Shown one piece after another: positions 1 to 11,559 of a stretch of 64,000 bases of DNA. A model generated the notes under the pieces. It made no database searches, was not told where the DNA came from, and saw only the letters and a program-made list of their open reading frames with translations. Both the position numbers and the translations under genes were made by a program. This stretch comes from Cristatella mucedo (Eukaryota; Bryozoa; Phylactolaemata; Cristatellidae), in NCBI GenBank assembly GCA_009760855.2, contig WPIO01000076.1, positions 1,207,501 to 1,271,500 on the forward strand. Direction: 5' to 3'. The first letter of the stretch is position 1; each line of letters begins with the position of its first letter.

Positions 1-540
1 TGCTTTACATTTGCAGCAAAGGAAACACTATCGAGTGGTGAGTGGTATCATGCTTGACAAACAACATAAATAGCCTGGTTAGGGGTGACATGCACAGGGT
101 CAGCATGCAAGTGTGGTTAATGGCAGCATACAACAGTGTCAGCACACATAAGCACGTAAAGGACGGATCACAGGGACCCACTAAATGCTGTCATAAATAG
201 GTGCATTTTTAATTTCATTTTAAATGTGGTCAAGTCAGGAGATGTCGTGACGAAATTCGGGATTGAGTTCCAGGCTTTGGGAGCATGCAAACCAAATGCA
301 CGGTCTCCAAAGGATTTGAGGTTTGTACGAGGTATTGGTAAACTGTTGGATTCCGAAAAGCGGGTGGTACGAAGCTTGGCCTGGTGGGGGAGTAGATCTG
401 AGAGATAGGCTGGAGCCAAAAAATGAAGTGACCTAAAAGTGAGTGACCCAAAACCTTGAAGCCAATCCATTGATTGACTGGTAGTCAGTGCAGGTCGGCG
501 AGAAGTGGTGTGATGTGGCAACTGCAACGCTCACAACTTG
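1..540 (-). mobile_element. LINE family A, 3' fragment
   Basis: Reading the minus strand gives the C-terminal part of a CR1/L2-type reverse transcriptase ORF, including PAYLSDLLPHQAK, TRFSESNS, FGDRAFG and a terminus near TAFSGSL. A 3' UTR follows with the motifs found in every family A copy here (tgcatgctgaccc, ggacgaatc-like blocks). The window begins inside the conserved 3' hairpin (tgctttacatttgcagc), so the ATT tail lies outside. The frame is broken several times, so this is a dead, 5'-truncated copy. Confidence 0.85.
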
Positions 541-544
541 TTTC

Positions 545-1325
545 ACTTTCCTTCACAAACAGATTTCCTTAATTTAGAAAGAACTGCAAGATTGCCCCGT
601 TCACTTGCTAGGTCAGCATACATGCAAGCTGCCTTCCAAAATGAAGTTGTAGTTTTCCGGGATTCTTTATGGTATGTTAGTAGTTAAATTTTCACGAAAG
701 CTGGCATCGTTTGTGCAAACCTGTCACTCAGAGTGAAGCATGTTTTTTTATATAATATTTATTATTTGCATTGTCTGTGCTCTTGATCTTACGTGCGTGA
801 GCTATTTTTAATCAATTCGACCAACACTGTAATGCTTGTGAGCGACCTGTGCTATCACCACTATTATATCATTACATTGCTGCTGGCTAAAAGCATATAT
901 AGAATGAAGAATGTGACACGTGCTGCAACAAGGTGACATACATTTTTTAATGTTATAATATCTCCAGATTATGTTAGTGTTCCTTTCTTGCCTTGTAAGT
1001 AAGTTATACCAGCTAACGGACTCCTAGTTATTCTAGTGTACTAGGACCGGTCCTCACAAGGTAGCATCGACGTTAAGCGTTGCTGCTCATGTTCTCACAT
1101 TTGAGTGTAACTGAGTCGTTTCCGGCGTTCCCAGACGTAGGACAAGTGCTCACTTGTTGGCAGTAACTCACTCGAATGTTTGTGGTTAGTCCTGCTGGAG
1201 CCTCTTGGTATGTTTAGATGATTCTGGCTTGGATATCGTGCAAATTCGGCATCCCAGTGAACAGCTTAAGCTCTTTGGCCCCAAGAAGTCTCATATTGCA
1301 TCGATTCCTGGACTCGCAATCAGCC
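545..1325. other. Unassigned intergenic DNA
   Basis: I see no coding signature, repeat or structured element between the two minus-strand family A copies. It is fairly AT-rich with only short open frames. Confidence 0.5.
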
Positions 1326-1326
1326 T

Positions 1327-2400
1327 ATAAATAATAATAATAATAATAATTCACTTGATAAAGCGTCCTCAGAGAACTTAATCTCTCTCTAGGCACTTTA
1401 CATTTGCTGTAAAGTGAAATGCAATTGAATGGTAAGTAAAATCATGCTTGAAAAACAAACGAAATGAATAATATGGTTAGGGGTGACATGCAAGGGTCAG
1501 CATGCAAATGTGGTTAGTGGCAGCATGCACAGTGTCAGCACGCATAAGCATATCAAGGACGAATCACAGGGACCCACTAAATGCTGTCCTAAATAGGTGT
1601 GTTTTTAGGTTCCTTTTAAATGTGGTCAGGTCAGGGGATGTTCTGACGCAGCTCGGGAGGGAGTTCCAGGCTTTGGGAGCATATGAACTAAATGCACGGT
1701 CTCCAAAGGATTTAAGGTTTGTACGAGGTATTTCTAGACTGTTGGATTCCGAAAAGCGGGTGGTACGATGCCTGATGGGGTAGTATATCTGACAGATAGG
1801 CTGGAGCCATAGAATGAAGGGACCTAAAAGTGAGCGACAAAACCTTGAAGTCAATCCGTTGCTTGACTGGTAGCCAGTGCAGGTCGGCGAGAAGTGGAGT
1901 AATGTGGCAACTGCGATGCTCACGACAGACAAGTCTAGCTGCCGAGTTTTGCACCAGCTGCAATCGCCTGATCGCACTTTCTGGCAGGCCAGTAAGCAGT
2001 GAGTTGCAGAAGTCGAGATGGGATGTCACGAATGCATGGACCAACTTGGACGTGGTATCCTTATCTAAACAAGCCCGAATTTTAGCAATGTTATGAAGCT
2101 GAAAATAGGCAGATCTGACTATGGAGCTGATGTGGTCGTCTAACGAGAGGTCGCTTTGGAATATGACACCTAGATTTCGAGCTGATTCAACTGGAGATAT
2201 GCTGGCAGAGCCAATTTTGAGAGTCAGCCTTTCCAATCTCTGAATCGCACTGGGTTTGCCCATAACTAGTAAGTTAGTTTTATCATCGTTAAGTTTTAGA
2301 AAATGTGCTGCCATCCATGTGCGAATGTCATCAATGCATGCAGCTAGTGAGTTTAGAGAATTTGAGGTGCTCGAAGGCTGGGAGGGATCAAAGCAAAGCA
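1327..2400 (-). mobile_element. LINE family A, RT C-terminus and 3' UTR
   Basis: The + strand starts with (ATA)n, the complement of the ATT tail, and then the hairpin. The minus strand reads from FDPSQPSSTSNSLNS through WMAAHFLKLNDDKTNLLVMG, ARNLGVIFQSDLSLDDHI, LDFCNSLLTGLP and LLADLHWLPVKQRIDFKVL to TAFSGSL. That is the region after the YADD box of a CR1/L2-type reverse transcriptase. Near 1780 the copy lacks five bases present in the copy at 25.5 kb, which breaks the frame. An A-rich stretch (2396-2440) lies at the 5' truncation point. Confidence 0.9.
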
Positions 2401-2469
2401 AAAAAAGAAAAAAAAATAAAAAAAATATAAAGCACAAAATAATGAGGTACATGCAAGGGCATATCTAGA

Positions 2470-3530
2470 CTTAGGCAAATGGCATTTCTAAATCTCGAGC
2501 TTGAGTGGGCATAATGCAAGCTCAAGGCTTTCTGTTTGGAATCTGCTCGGCCCCTCAAGAATTGGCAATTTTCTATTTTGGGAAAACCCGAAGCACATCA
2601 CCATAGGCTTGCTGCTCAGAGAAGCCACTTTCGTCTCACTCATCAAAAGAGAACTTGATACTCCCATTTTGAGAGCCTGAAGCTTCGTGACGACGATGCA
2701 CAGCACAGAGACACATCTTTTTAGATGTGTCTAGAAGTATTCATATCGTAACAACTGTAGAAGATATCATATCTTCCTTTAAGGGCGACGTCAAGAAAAT
2801 ATTTAAAACTTGTCCGACAATCATATATTTGTTTAGGGTATATTCCAAAAGTCAAACATATTAGAAAGAGGATCGCATCATATATTTGTTTAGGATATCT
2901 TCCAAAAGTCCAACATGTTAGAAATAGGATCGGAAGCTCTGGCGACTTCAACATAGATGAAAACATTATCATGTAAACCACGTCTAACCGGATGTACACC
3001 GGGAGCAACATATCTAAAAATAACAAATTTACCGTTCTCTGCACATATGCGACTTGTATCCCAACTTGTTGAACAAGTAAAGTAGGTCGAGGTATATGCG
3101 TGAAGCTTGTTGAGGTGCATTCTTATGACTTTGAAACAGCTTAATTTCAAGTGTAGGTTTATGCCTTGTAAAATTCATAACTCGGCTAATACTTCACATA
3201 TCAGGGTGAAATTCGAAATGCGAGTTTAGCTTTGCTTGTCTTACATGATTCTGGGAAAATTTCTGATTTTGATCGGATACATTTTGCTGTACATGTCCAT
3301 GATTACAGAAAATAAAGCTCCACGAGGCTTGATGACAGACATTATGTCATCAGGTGCCAGACCACACATCCTGAACCATGCGGTCATATCACAAGCTACT
3401 ACTTATGCTACTTGCACTTGCACTCCGAACCCTGCATAAAATCCTGCCACCAGCAAGATTCAAGCTCGACCACGGCTTGAATTGCACAGTACTGACCCAC
3501 GGGGTTAACACTGATGATTGTAAAAATTAA
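2470..3530. other. Unassigned DNA with one short tandem duplication
   Basis: I recognise no gene here. The only structure seen is the 57-bp duplication at 2821-2934. Open frames are below 110 codons and lack family motifs. Confidence 0.5.
2821..2934. repeat. Two-copy 57-bp tandem repeat
   Basis: Copies at 2821-2877 and 2878-2934 both begin tcatatatttgtttagg and carry ttccaaaagtc and gatcg at the same offsets. They differ at several positions, so the duplication is not recent. Confidence 0.85.
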
Positions 3531-3534
3531 AATA

Positions 3535-4170
3535 CAACATTGTTATAATGTCCTTAGAGTACCAAATCTCTTTCTTAGGCACCTACCATGTGCTGAGCAG
3601 GAAGTCAATCGGTTAGTCACAGCATATGCAGTTTCAGAGCATGCAGGCATGCAAAAGGCAATTCACTGAAATGGAGCAAATGCTGTGAAGAACCGGTGTA
3701 GGGTTTCTAGTTTCTTTTGAATGTCGCTAAGTCAGCTGATGTGATGTCGATTGGAGGCGAGTTCCATGCTTTGGAAAGATAGCACTGAGGGCATGGCCTC
3801 CAAAAAGGTGTGAGCTTCACTAGCAGCACAACCAAAAGACCAGCTAGCAGGGGTCTAGACGAGCGGGGTTCGATGGATGAAGGGCCTGATTGGGAAGTAT
3901 TTCAGATCGGTGGTCTGGATCGAGAGAATTGAGGGACCGAAAGATGTTTGTCAGCATCTTTTAATCGAGACACAGTGTCATGGGAAGCCTGGACAGATTG
4001 GTGAAAAGTCGTGTGCTGTGGCAGTTTCGACGTTGGCGACAGACAAGACTATCTGGCGAGTTGTGCAACCCTTACAGATCTCACAAATCGCTCAGCAGCG
4101 TGAGGCCAGCTGCAACGATAGTAGCCAATGGGGGACCGCCAAAGGCATCGTCTCTGAAATTTGTTAATGA
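3535..4170 (-). mobile_element. Old, divergent family A-type LINE fragment
   Basis: The + strand shows a decayed complement of the family A tail (gtccttagagtaccaaatct, ttcttaggcac). The 3' UTR and coding complement follow in the usual order, including aggcgagttccatgctttgg, the counterpart of the AWNSLP segment. Divergence is clearly greater than in the 1.3-kb and 25-kb copies. The 5' limit is uncertain. Confidence 0.65.
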
Positions 4171-5154
4171 GCTTATGCACGCTGCAGTTGGGGACATTAT
4201 TATCAAATCACGTAAGGCGCTTCGTTTTCAGCCTATACGAAGGATCCTGAAGTAGTATGATTTTTTTCTCTGCACTGTAAAATTTGTTGTTTAATCGTGG
4301 TTATCCTTCTTAGTATTATGGTTAGTTTTAGTACTATTCAGGCTGGTACAGGTGGCTTAGTAGCAGTTGAAAAGTCGGTGTGCCCACAGCTTGTAATACT
4401 CCGCAGGAGTAGCCGACCTATAGTCCATGCCACATTACGATCTCTGAGGCTCGACGTGCTCCTTAACGTTAGGGAGAAAGCTTTTGGCTGCCTACACTCT
4501 CAAGTCAAAGCCGAGCTGCCGAGTGCCTTGTTATGGACCGTGAGCACTGCGAATCTAATCCTCACAGTTGTCGGTCCCTTGCAGATCAGAGACCCAACGA
4601 AGGCTGTGTAGTATGATTTGCACACTAAGGTGCTGGCAGTACTCCATCATCGACGTTTGAGGGGGGATGACAATTACTTAAGTAGTCATGATTTTTCTTT
4701 GAAGGTGACTCTTGGCTTACTTGTATACTTCTTCTTTTGCGAAGAGACCGAGCAAGGGAAGTTACCTCGGCATAAACCACCATCCAGTATGTTTTTACAA
4801 ACTGGATGCATATTCACGTGATGTGGGAGAGAGAGAGAGAGAAAGAAAGAGAGAGTGAGTGACTGAGAGAAAGGGCGGAGAAGGAGAGGGAGCGAAGCAA
4901 TGTGCTCCTGATTCCTCTACCGAATGCCCTGTGTAAGCTACTGTTGGCTTTGCATGCATTCATTTCACGTGTACCCCCATATGCATAATCTTTTGGTAGT
5001 CTTATCATCACGACCTCTCCAAATCAGGTGAGCCACTACCTACACACGATCTGAAGCAGGCTAAGTAGCTCTCAACGTTTGCAAAGCTGCCACACGTGAT
5101 CTTAAGCTTATGCTGCCATTGTGTACTGCATTACCACCAATCGTTTGGTAACTC
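4170..5154. other. Unassigned DNA
   Basis: No supported gene. A purine-rich tract lies at 4826-4902. Part of 4370-4600 may be a very old LINE remnant, but I could not match it motif by motif. Confidence 0.4.
4826..4902. repeat. Purine-rich (GA)n tract
   Basis: Interrupted gagaga and gaaag repeats with only a few pyrimidines. Confidence 0.85.
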
Positions 5155-5232
5155 TTTCTATAAAGTGTCTAAAGTGCACAGAAAGAGATTCAGTTCTCCG
5201 AATGGGCTATACAAATGTATTATTATTAACTC
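5155..5232 (+). mobile_element. Family A 3' tail only
   Basis: The sequence follows the conserved tail: taaagtgtctaaagtgc, agaaagagattcagttctc, gggctatacaaatg, then (ATT)n. No coding part precedes it, so it is an extreme 5' truncation or a SINE tail. Confidence 0.7.
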
Positions 5233-5234
5233 AT

Positions 5235-6008
5235 CTAACGAGACTGAATGAGATGCACCTAACTTTCGATTCCAGTGACTATATTAGCTGTCTAAAATTT
5301 TTCCAGTCAAATAGTAGGTCTCAGTAAGCTGACTGATTGCTACAATCTGCAGCGTCAAACCTTGCTATTTAAAGTTCTCCCCGATTTCGGCTAAGTATTG
5401 GCATGTAGTCTCAAGAGTGCTTGAATTCTCTTATTAATGACAGCATTCACCGGTAAATCCATAATGATCATAATGCTTGCTGCTTTGTACATCCCGGCAT
5501 TCTTATTTTCATTTTGCTGCTTCAGTGATCAGCACACTATGGGTACATCAGTTGCAGTGCTTGTTTACAGTAGTGTCCTTCATCAAAATGCTGGACGATC
5601 CCAAATATTGATCGACTATAGGTGGGGCCGTGGTTATCCATGGGGAGAGGGCTGCATTATTATTAGAGTGCTTCTATAGCTCTGCCTCTTTTTTTGCTGT
5701 CTGTGCAAATTAAAAACATACAAGTATTCTTCTCATTTGCAGCAAGCAAAACGACCCAAAAGCATGACAAGCACTCTTTTGCTACAAACCTTTATCGACC
5801 GGTAATGTCCTATAGCAAAGTTCGATTCAGTATCTTTCTACCTCATGCATGCTCATTCCTAGGGCATTCTCGTGATTGGTTCACATTCCTTGTAAATAAC
5901 AGTGCCTTTGAGCTTTTACGTCTTTAAGATTGAAGAAGTTCCAGGCGGGACTTAGAGCTAGCTAGCCATTCCAAAGAAACTGCTCTGCTTTGTGCCTACA
6001 CTCATCTT
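5235..6008. other. Unassigned DNA
   Basis: No gene, repeat or RNA supported. Short open frames (for example 5437-5679) show no recognisable domain. Confidence 0.4.
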
Positions 6009-6262
6009 ATGAATAGAGCTGATAAGGGTAAGGCCTTTCTGCTGGTTCTCGTAGAACACACAGCAGCAGCAGCAGCAGTGTCTGACACAATTGACCGCCA
6101 GATCCTTTCGGAGTGCCTCTTGGCATGTCTAGGCATCACTGGCACATTGCTAAACTTGGTTAGGTGCTTCCTTTACAGCAAATGTAAAGTGCCTAGAAAG
6201 AGATTGAGTTCTCTGAGGGTGCTATATCAAATGCATTACTATCATTATCTCTGTGAGAGATG
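6009..6262 (+). mobile_element. Family A derivative with internal deletion
   Basis: About 45 codons of RT (VSDTIDRQILSECLL, LGITGT) match the motif A segment AFDTIDHQILLECL of family A. The sequence then passes directly, near 6157, into the 3' UTR end (gcttcctttacagcaaatg), the hairpin (tgcctagaaagagattgag, gagggtgctat) and an ATT-like tail. More than 1 kb is missing between the two parts. A GCA run replaces part of motif A. Confidence 0.75.
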
Positions 6263-6423
6263 TCAGTGTAGATTTAAATGACTATCGGTTTGGTCAACGT
6301 AATCTCCGAGCACAATCTCGTGTCTTTTATTTCTATGCCGAAACACTTTACTCTATCCACCCTTTGATCCTTATAACCCGTGCTTGACATCCGAATAACT
6401 TCTGCTATTACCAACTCCTGTCC

Positions 6424-7110
6424 CCCACTGCAATTCAAGGGACTACTTATCCGAGACCACGCTGCCTTTCTGCTGGCTGAGACATGGATGACACCCTGTG
6501 CTCTGGTGGCTGCATATCTAAGACCACCCCACCCGGGTTCTCATGTTTTCGGACCACGAGGTCTGACAAGGTGAGTGGCAAGGAAGCTGCTGTTGCTCTT
6601 TGTGACCTGGGTTTTTTGTATGGGTCATCGTTTGAATCAGTTGCTATCATATCCCCTACAAAGACCATGCCTCTTAACAGTTGTGATCTACCGACCCCCT
6701 TCTGATTGTCTAACCTGGTTTATGGAAAGGTTCTCTGTGTTCCTCACCATTATTCGTGACAGACCACAATTGATTGAGACTTTAACATTCACGTTGAAGA
6801 CCTTAGCAACAGTCACACCTGCCCATTTCTTGACTCTCTGAAGATCTTCAGCTTGGTCCAATACGTTGGCCATCCAAATCGTATCGGTGGCCATGTTCAG
6901 GATCTCGTGATCGCAAATTATGTCTTCCCCACTAACCGTGTTGTGTGCCCCCTTACCATCTCGGATCATTACCCAAGCCCATTCACTGTTCCTGTTCAGT
7001 CGTATGTGCCCGGAAGCATCGATTTGTCCGGGTACGAGACCAAAAACAAACGTGCTGAGAGATTTTTCAAATCTGTTTGTAATTTAGGTCTGGCATTCAA
7101 AATCTGCTGA
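6424..7110 (+). pseudogene. APE-type endonuclease domain remnant of LINE B
   Basis: The motif LLAETWMTP corresponds to the ETW motif of LINE endonucleases. DFNIHVEDL (near 6780) corresponds to the GDFNIH catalytic motif. VQDLVIA and TISDHYP (near 6897-6975) correspond to the TLDLVI and SDH motifs near the domain end. The segment from about 6775 to 7110 stays in one frame, but upstream parts are frameshifted. In an active element this domain nicks the target DNA to prime reverse transcription. Confidence 0.8.
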
Positions 7111-7773
7111 CACCCTCGAGACCCTCATCGATGCAGTAAACTCGAAACTTACGCAGTACCCTGAACGGATATGCTCCCCTACATTCTGCCCATTATGGAG
7201 TCGTAGACATTCCTTTCTATTTACCAAAAAACTTCATAAGATGCTGCGTCTAAAGCGCAGGCCCGAGCGCTGCTTTAAGTGGTTGGGGTCTTATCCCGGT
7301 CTTGCAAGTTTAAAAGACTTCCTTGGTGTCTGCATCCGGAAGCTGATAAAAGTCAAGGCTTATTTTGTTGGCTCAAAATCTGATGTCAGTCCTGCCAGTC
7401 AGATCCCAAACAAATTTATAAAACGAAGAAAAATTTTCTTGCCACTTAATAGTCTTTTTGTCAAAATAGTAGCTATTTGGCCAATAATTTTTCCACATTG
7501 TTCGTTTAAAAAAATATTTTAGTACCTCCTAAAAGCCACTCTGACTAATGCAAGTGTTGAGTCAAAACATTTGACCTCCCTTTAGAAATATTCTGGGGTT
7601 TACTGTGTACAAAGTGGCTAACTTAAGTGTAGTAAAAAGAGCTTGTCTTCTGAAGACCTATACTATCACCTCTGTGGTCTTTACCGGTGGACAAACTTAT
7701 TCTAGCCATAACTCAGGCTTTTAATGTTTCTCTTGACAACAGAGTTGTTGCAAAGTCTTTCAAATTGGCCATC

Positions 7774-7883
7774 TACCAGTAACCATTCGATCATACTTCC
7801 TTTGCAGCATATGTAAAGTGCCTAAAAAGAGATTAAGTTCTCTAAGGGTGCTATAGAAATGTTATATTATTATTATTATTATC
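7774..7883 (+). mobile_element. Family A tail inserted in LINE B
   Basis: The host B sequence reads ggccatc before the insert and resumes gttcgactaac after it, matching the uninterrupted ggcaatcgttagacc near 59033. The insert carries the family A 3' UTR end (accattcgatcatacttcc), the hairpin and an ATT tail. It is only about 110 bp. Confidence 0.85.
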
Positions 7884-9508
7884 GTTCGACTAACTCGTAA
7901 AATTCCGGATTGGATTCAGATTTTGGAAAATTATCACTCAGTCTCCCTTCTTCTTTTTTGGTCGAAGAGGGTGTCGAAAGGATTCTCGCTAAGCAGCATG
8001 TAGAACACAACAAGACAAGAATAAATTGTCAGGAAAATTTCCTGCGGGATTTAGCCGATACAATTCCACTGAAATTGCTCTTGTACGTGTGACCAACGGC
8101 ATCCTAAGCAATAGCGAGGATGGGAATATTATTGCTTTGACCCTGCTTGATCCCTCAGCTACATTTTCACACGATTGATCACGATATTCTAGTTGAACGA
8201 TTGAGAACAACGATCGGTTTGGCCGGAGAGGCTCTGGTGTGATTCAAATCGTACTTGTCCAAATGTGTTCAGTCCGTGTCCCGTGATGGTCGCGTCTCAT
8301 CTAGCAGACCAGTTACCTGTACAGTAAGTTTCCCAAGAGTCTATTCTCAGTCCTTTGCTGTTCTCCCTTTATACCGAGCCTCTGGGAACAGTGATGTTTA
8401 CTCATGGGATCGGCAATCAATTCTCTGCTGAGGATACCCAGCTACATTTATCATTTAAACCATCGGAATCCACTGCAGTGACGGATTAACTGAGTGCTTG
8501 CCTCGTTGACATCCGATCCTGGATGTCGGCCAATTTCCTTAAACTAAACGGCAATAAAACCAAACGATTACTCACAGGGCACAACAAACGTAGGCTGGAC
8601 GAGTAGGCTTTGCTCTTCTAAATAGTGCTGCTGTACTACAACCGTCATCTTGTGCTCGGAATTAATGTATCCTAATTGATAATTGCTTTAAGTTTAAAAG
8701 CTTCATTAGGAAGACTGGTTTCACAGCCAGCCATCGCGTTCCGGTTTGTGATGAATATGGCTGCAAGGCTAGTAAGCAAATCTCAGAGGTCCATCCATGT
8801 ATCTCATTTGCTGAAGGTACTGCAATGGCTCCAGATCGATTAACAGATACAGAGCAAAAATTGTACACCGACCCGCAAGGCCTGCCATGACTTGGCTCCT
8901 CCATACCTAGCTGGACTGCTGCACCAGTTTCAATCTCGTTGGTTCGCCCATGTTCTTTATGGACACTAAATTAGCTGTTGCATTCCTTATACTTAACGAC
9001 CTTCATCAATAGAAGCTTTGGCTCTGCAGGTCCTAGACTGTGGAACTCACTTCCACAAATCGTATGCAACGACATCTACTCTCCTGCTCCTGATTGTGGT
9101 GCATCTGTTCCAGCTGTCCTGAGCTGCTACTTCCATGCTGCTCACTTTCTCAGCTGCTCTCCTGGCTCAGCTATGCTTCTCATTTTCAGTTTTTGCCTGA
9201 GGTGCAGTCTGTTGGCTACTGCATTCGCACCGTAAGCCATTTAGGCTTTGAGTGTGCTATAAAAAAAAAACTGCACAGCACCCACTCGCTCACTTAGTCC
9301 CTGTGGATTTGTGGAATTACAGCCGGAGGTGCATTACATTAGATTACTAAATTCCCTTGGATGGCCACTAACTTACTGAGCTTAATGATGATAAGATAAA
9401 CTTATTAGTTATGAGCAAGCCTTCGTGTTACCCTAAAGTCGGAAGACCTCACCCTTTAGATTGGTTTATCAAGCATCACTACTGTGACGTCTGTTTATAA
9501 TCTGGGCT

Positions 9509-9975
9509 TAATAATAATAATAATAATGATAATGCACTTGTTTAACTTCCTCAGAGTGCTCAACTTCTTTCTAGGCACTTTACTTGCTGTAATGGAAGCA
9601 TGATCAAATGGTACTGGTAACATGCACAGTGTCAGCAAGTATTATATTGTTAGTGGTAACTCGCACGGTGTTAGCATGCATGAGCCCACAAAGGACAATT
9701 AGCACAGACCCAGAAAAAGCTATGAGAGACAGCTGAGTTGTGTAGCTTCTTTTTAAACGCCATTAAGTCAGGAGATGCCTTGACATCAGTCAGGAGTGAG
9801 TTCCAAGCTTTGGGAGCATACGAACTAAAGGCACGGTCTCCAAACGATTTGAGGTTGGTTCATGGTATAGCTAAACGGTTTGAGTCAGAAAAGCAGGTGG
9901 TACGATGCCTAGGCTGGATTGGGAGTAATTGTGAGAGGTAGGCTGGAGCCAGAGAATGAACGGACCTACAAGTGA
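9509..9975 (-). mobile_element. LINE family A, 3' fragment
   Basis: The + strand gives the complemented ATT tail, the hairpin (cctcagagtgctcaacttct), the 3' UTR and the C-terminal coding part. On the minus strand this reads as FGDRAF-like, KAWNSLL-like and PAYLSQLLPIQ-like motifs. Frames are broken. Confidence 0.8.
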
Positions 9976-10545
9976 GTGAGGGCTTGCTCTTCAAAACGAT
10001 CTACACACTTAAGCCGGCCTACTTTAAGCTGAGGAACGCCAAAATCAAGGCCTGCTTAGACGAGAGCCAAACTAGTTCACTCGTTCGTGACATCAGATCT
10101 AGATTATTGCAACTTCTTTTATTGGGGGCTCTGATCTGTGCCTTGATTGGCTGCAACTGGTGCAAAACTACGAAGCTCGTCTGATCTGTCATCATCGGCA
10201 TAGCAGCCAGACCACACCACCGCGTGTGTCCGAGGTTCACTGACTTCCCATCCTGCATCGAATCGGACGCATTACTAATCACTTCACTTGCTTTCTCCAA
10301 CTCTTTTATCTGACCTTCCTGCTTCTCCAGCGTGCTCTTGTGCTACCGCTCCTCATCACCTAGTCATCTGGCTGCTGCTTACACTAAATATAAATCTTTT
10401 GTTGATCGAGCTTTTAGCTAGTATGCACCGAAATTGGGACTCGCTTCAGGCTGCGGTCACTACCTGTGCTTACCTTGCGTCTTGTAGGTCTCTACTAAAG
10501 ACGCTTCTGTTCTTGTCAGCATTCCCTTCACTCCAGTGAACTTGT
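9976..10545 (+). mobile_element. Third LINE type (C), RT C-terminal fragment
   Basis: The + strand reads, with frameshifts, AYFKLRNAKIKACLDESQTS, SLVRD and a DYCN-type motif, then late motifs ending SLLKTLLFLSAFPSL. The layout is that of CR1/L2-type C-termini, but the wording differs from both A and B. It abuts the minus-strand family A fragment. No 3' tail hairpin is visible. Confidence 0.65.
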
Positions 10546-11222
10546 CGTTTTTTTGTCCTGCGTGTGCTTTGCGAGGTTACCTGCATATGATTCAGTGCAT
10601 GTTACTGGCAAGGGATCTTACTAACCTGTAGCCATGATAGTTTTAATATTGTATTTAGCATGCTCACCTAAGCATAATGCTTGTTCACTTCTGAATGCTT
10701 GATACAGTGTATGTCACTAACTCCATGGGGTATTGATTCTCGTACAGCAAGTTGGAAAGTACCTTGATAAGTTCTCCTTTGGTGCTATATACACGACCTA
10801 TTGCTATTGATATTGTTGCTTTTACTATCAACTGTGAATGAAAGCTGTAGACCTGTGACATTGGTGCTGTTATGCACAAAAATATCTTTGTTGTCACTAG
10901 ATCTCAGTCCTTTCTCCGACTTGCCTTCGCTGGGGGGGGGATGCTATTACATGACACATAAGGCCAAGGCCAAGTCTAGCTTCGAGATAAAGGTGTAGTG
11001 GAATCACAGTGAGTGCCCAAGTTCCAAAAAAAAGTGCCGATGTCGATCACTATTATATATTCTTATGCCAACATGGTCAGCAACTTACCGAATGATCGAG
11101 TGTGGCGATCAAACAGATCGTTTCTAAACTTCTTTTGCCGTGCAGATAGATAAGATTGGAGAGTCTGTTACCGAGATAACATCCCCTCAAGACTCCTCAC
11201 CGTCAGCTTCTTGCGTGTGGTT
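10546..11222. other. Unassigned DNA
   Basis: Nothing supported except a short G run near 10931. Confidence 0.4.
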
Positions 11223-11224
11223 CT

Positions 11225-11390
11225 TAGCCCGGGGGTAGGGCACTTGTACTTCACACCCCCAGGTCCTGGATTCGAGTCCTACCACGAGCGATTCATTGCT
11301 CACTCCGAGCAGTGAAGATAGCTGTTCAGGCTCTTCTGCTGTTACATAAATAAGACTGCTTAACCTGAACTCATTTAACTTTGCTTTTAC
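11225..11390 (+). mobile_element. tRNA-derived SINE
   Basis: A tRNA-like head (tagcccgggggtagggcac) is followed by a B box (ggattcgagtcct). The family body follows: a paired gcgattcattgctcactc/gagcagtgaagatagc block, then ggctcttctgctgttacata and gactgcttaacctg. The same body occurs at 19.9, 22.1 and 44.0 kb. Confidence 0.75.
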
Positions 11391-11559
11391 TTGCCTTACC
11401 TCAATGTCCACCTTCAAGCCTGTCACTTGCGACTTCATCTCATTTTTAATCTCTCATTCTATGAAGACTACTAGCCCTGTAGACATTTTACCACTGTTCT
11501 CCTTCTGAGATGCACAGATTTGCTACTGCCATGTACAACTAACATAATTCTATCTCTTA

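Larger units (their letters stand above)
6400..9345 (+). mobile_element. LINE family B, nearly full length, decayed
   Basis: In order: an endonuclease remnant (about 6424-7110), the endonuclease-RT linker (7240-7440, with DFLGVCIRKLIKVKA), RT remnants (8040-8620, including gctgaggatacccagctaca at the YADD position), the C-terminal block (8700-9240, RSFGSAGPRLWNSLP), and a 3' end of tgtggaattacagccgg with CATTA repeats. This is the longest family B copy here and belongs to the CR1/L2-type group with an APE-like endonuclease. Numerous frameshifts and stops make it inactive. It is interrupted at 7774-7883 by a family A tail. Confidence 0.85.
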
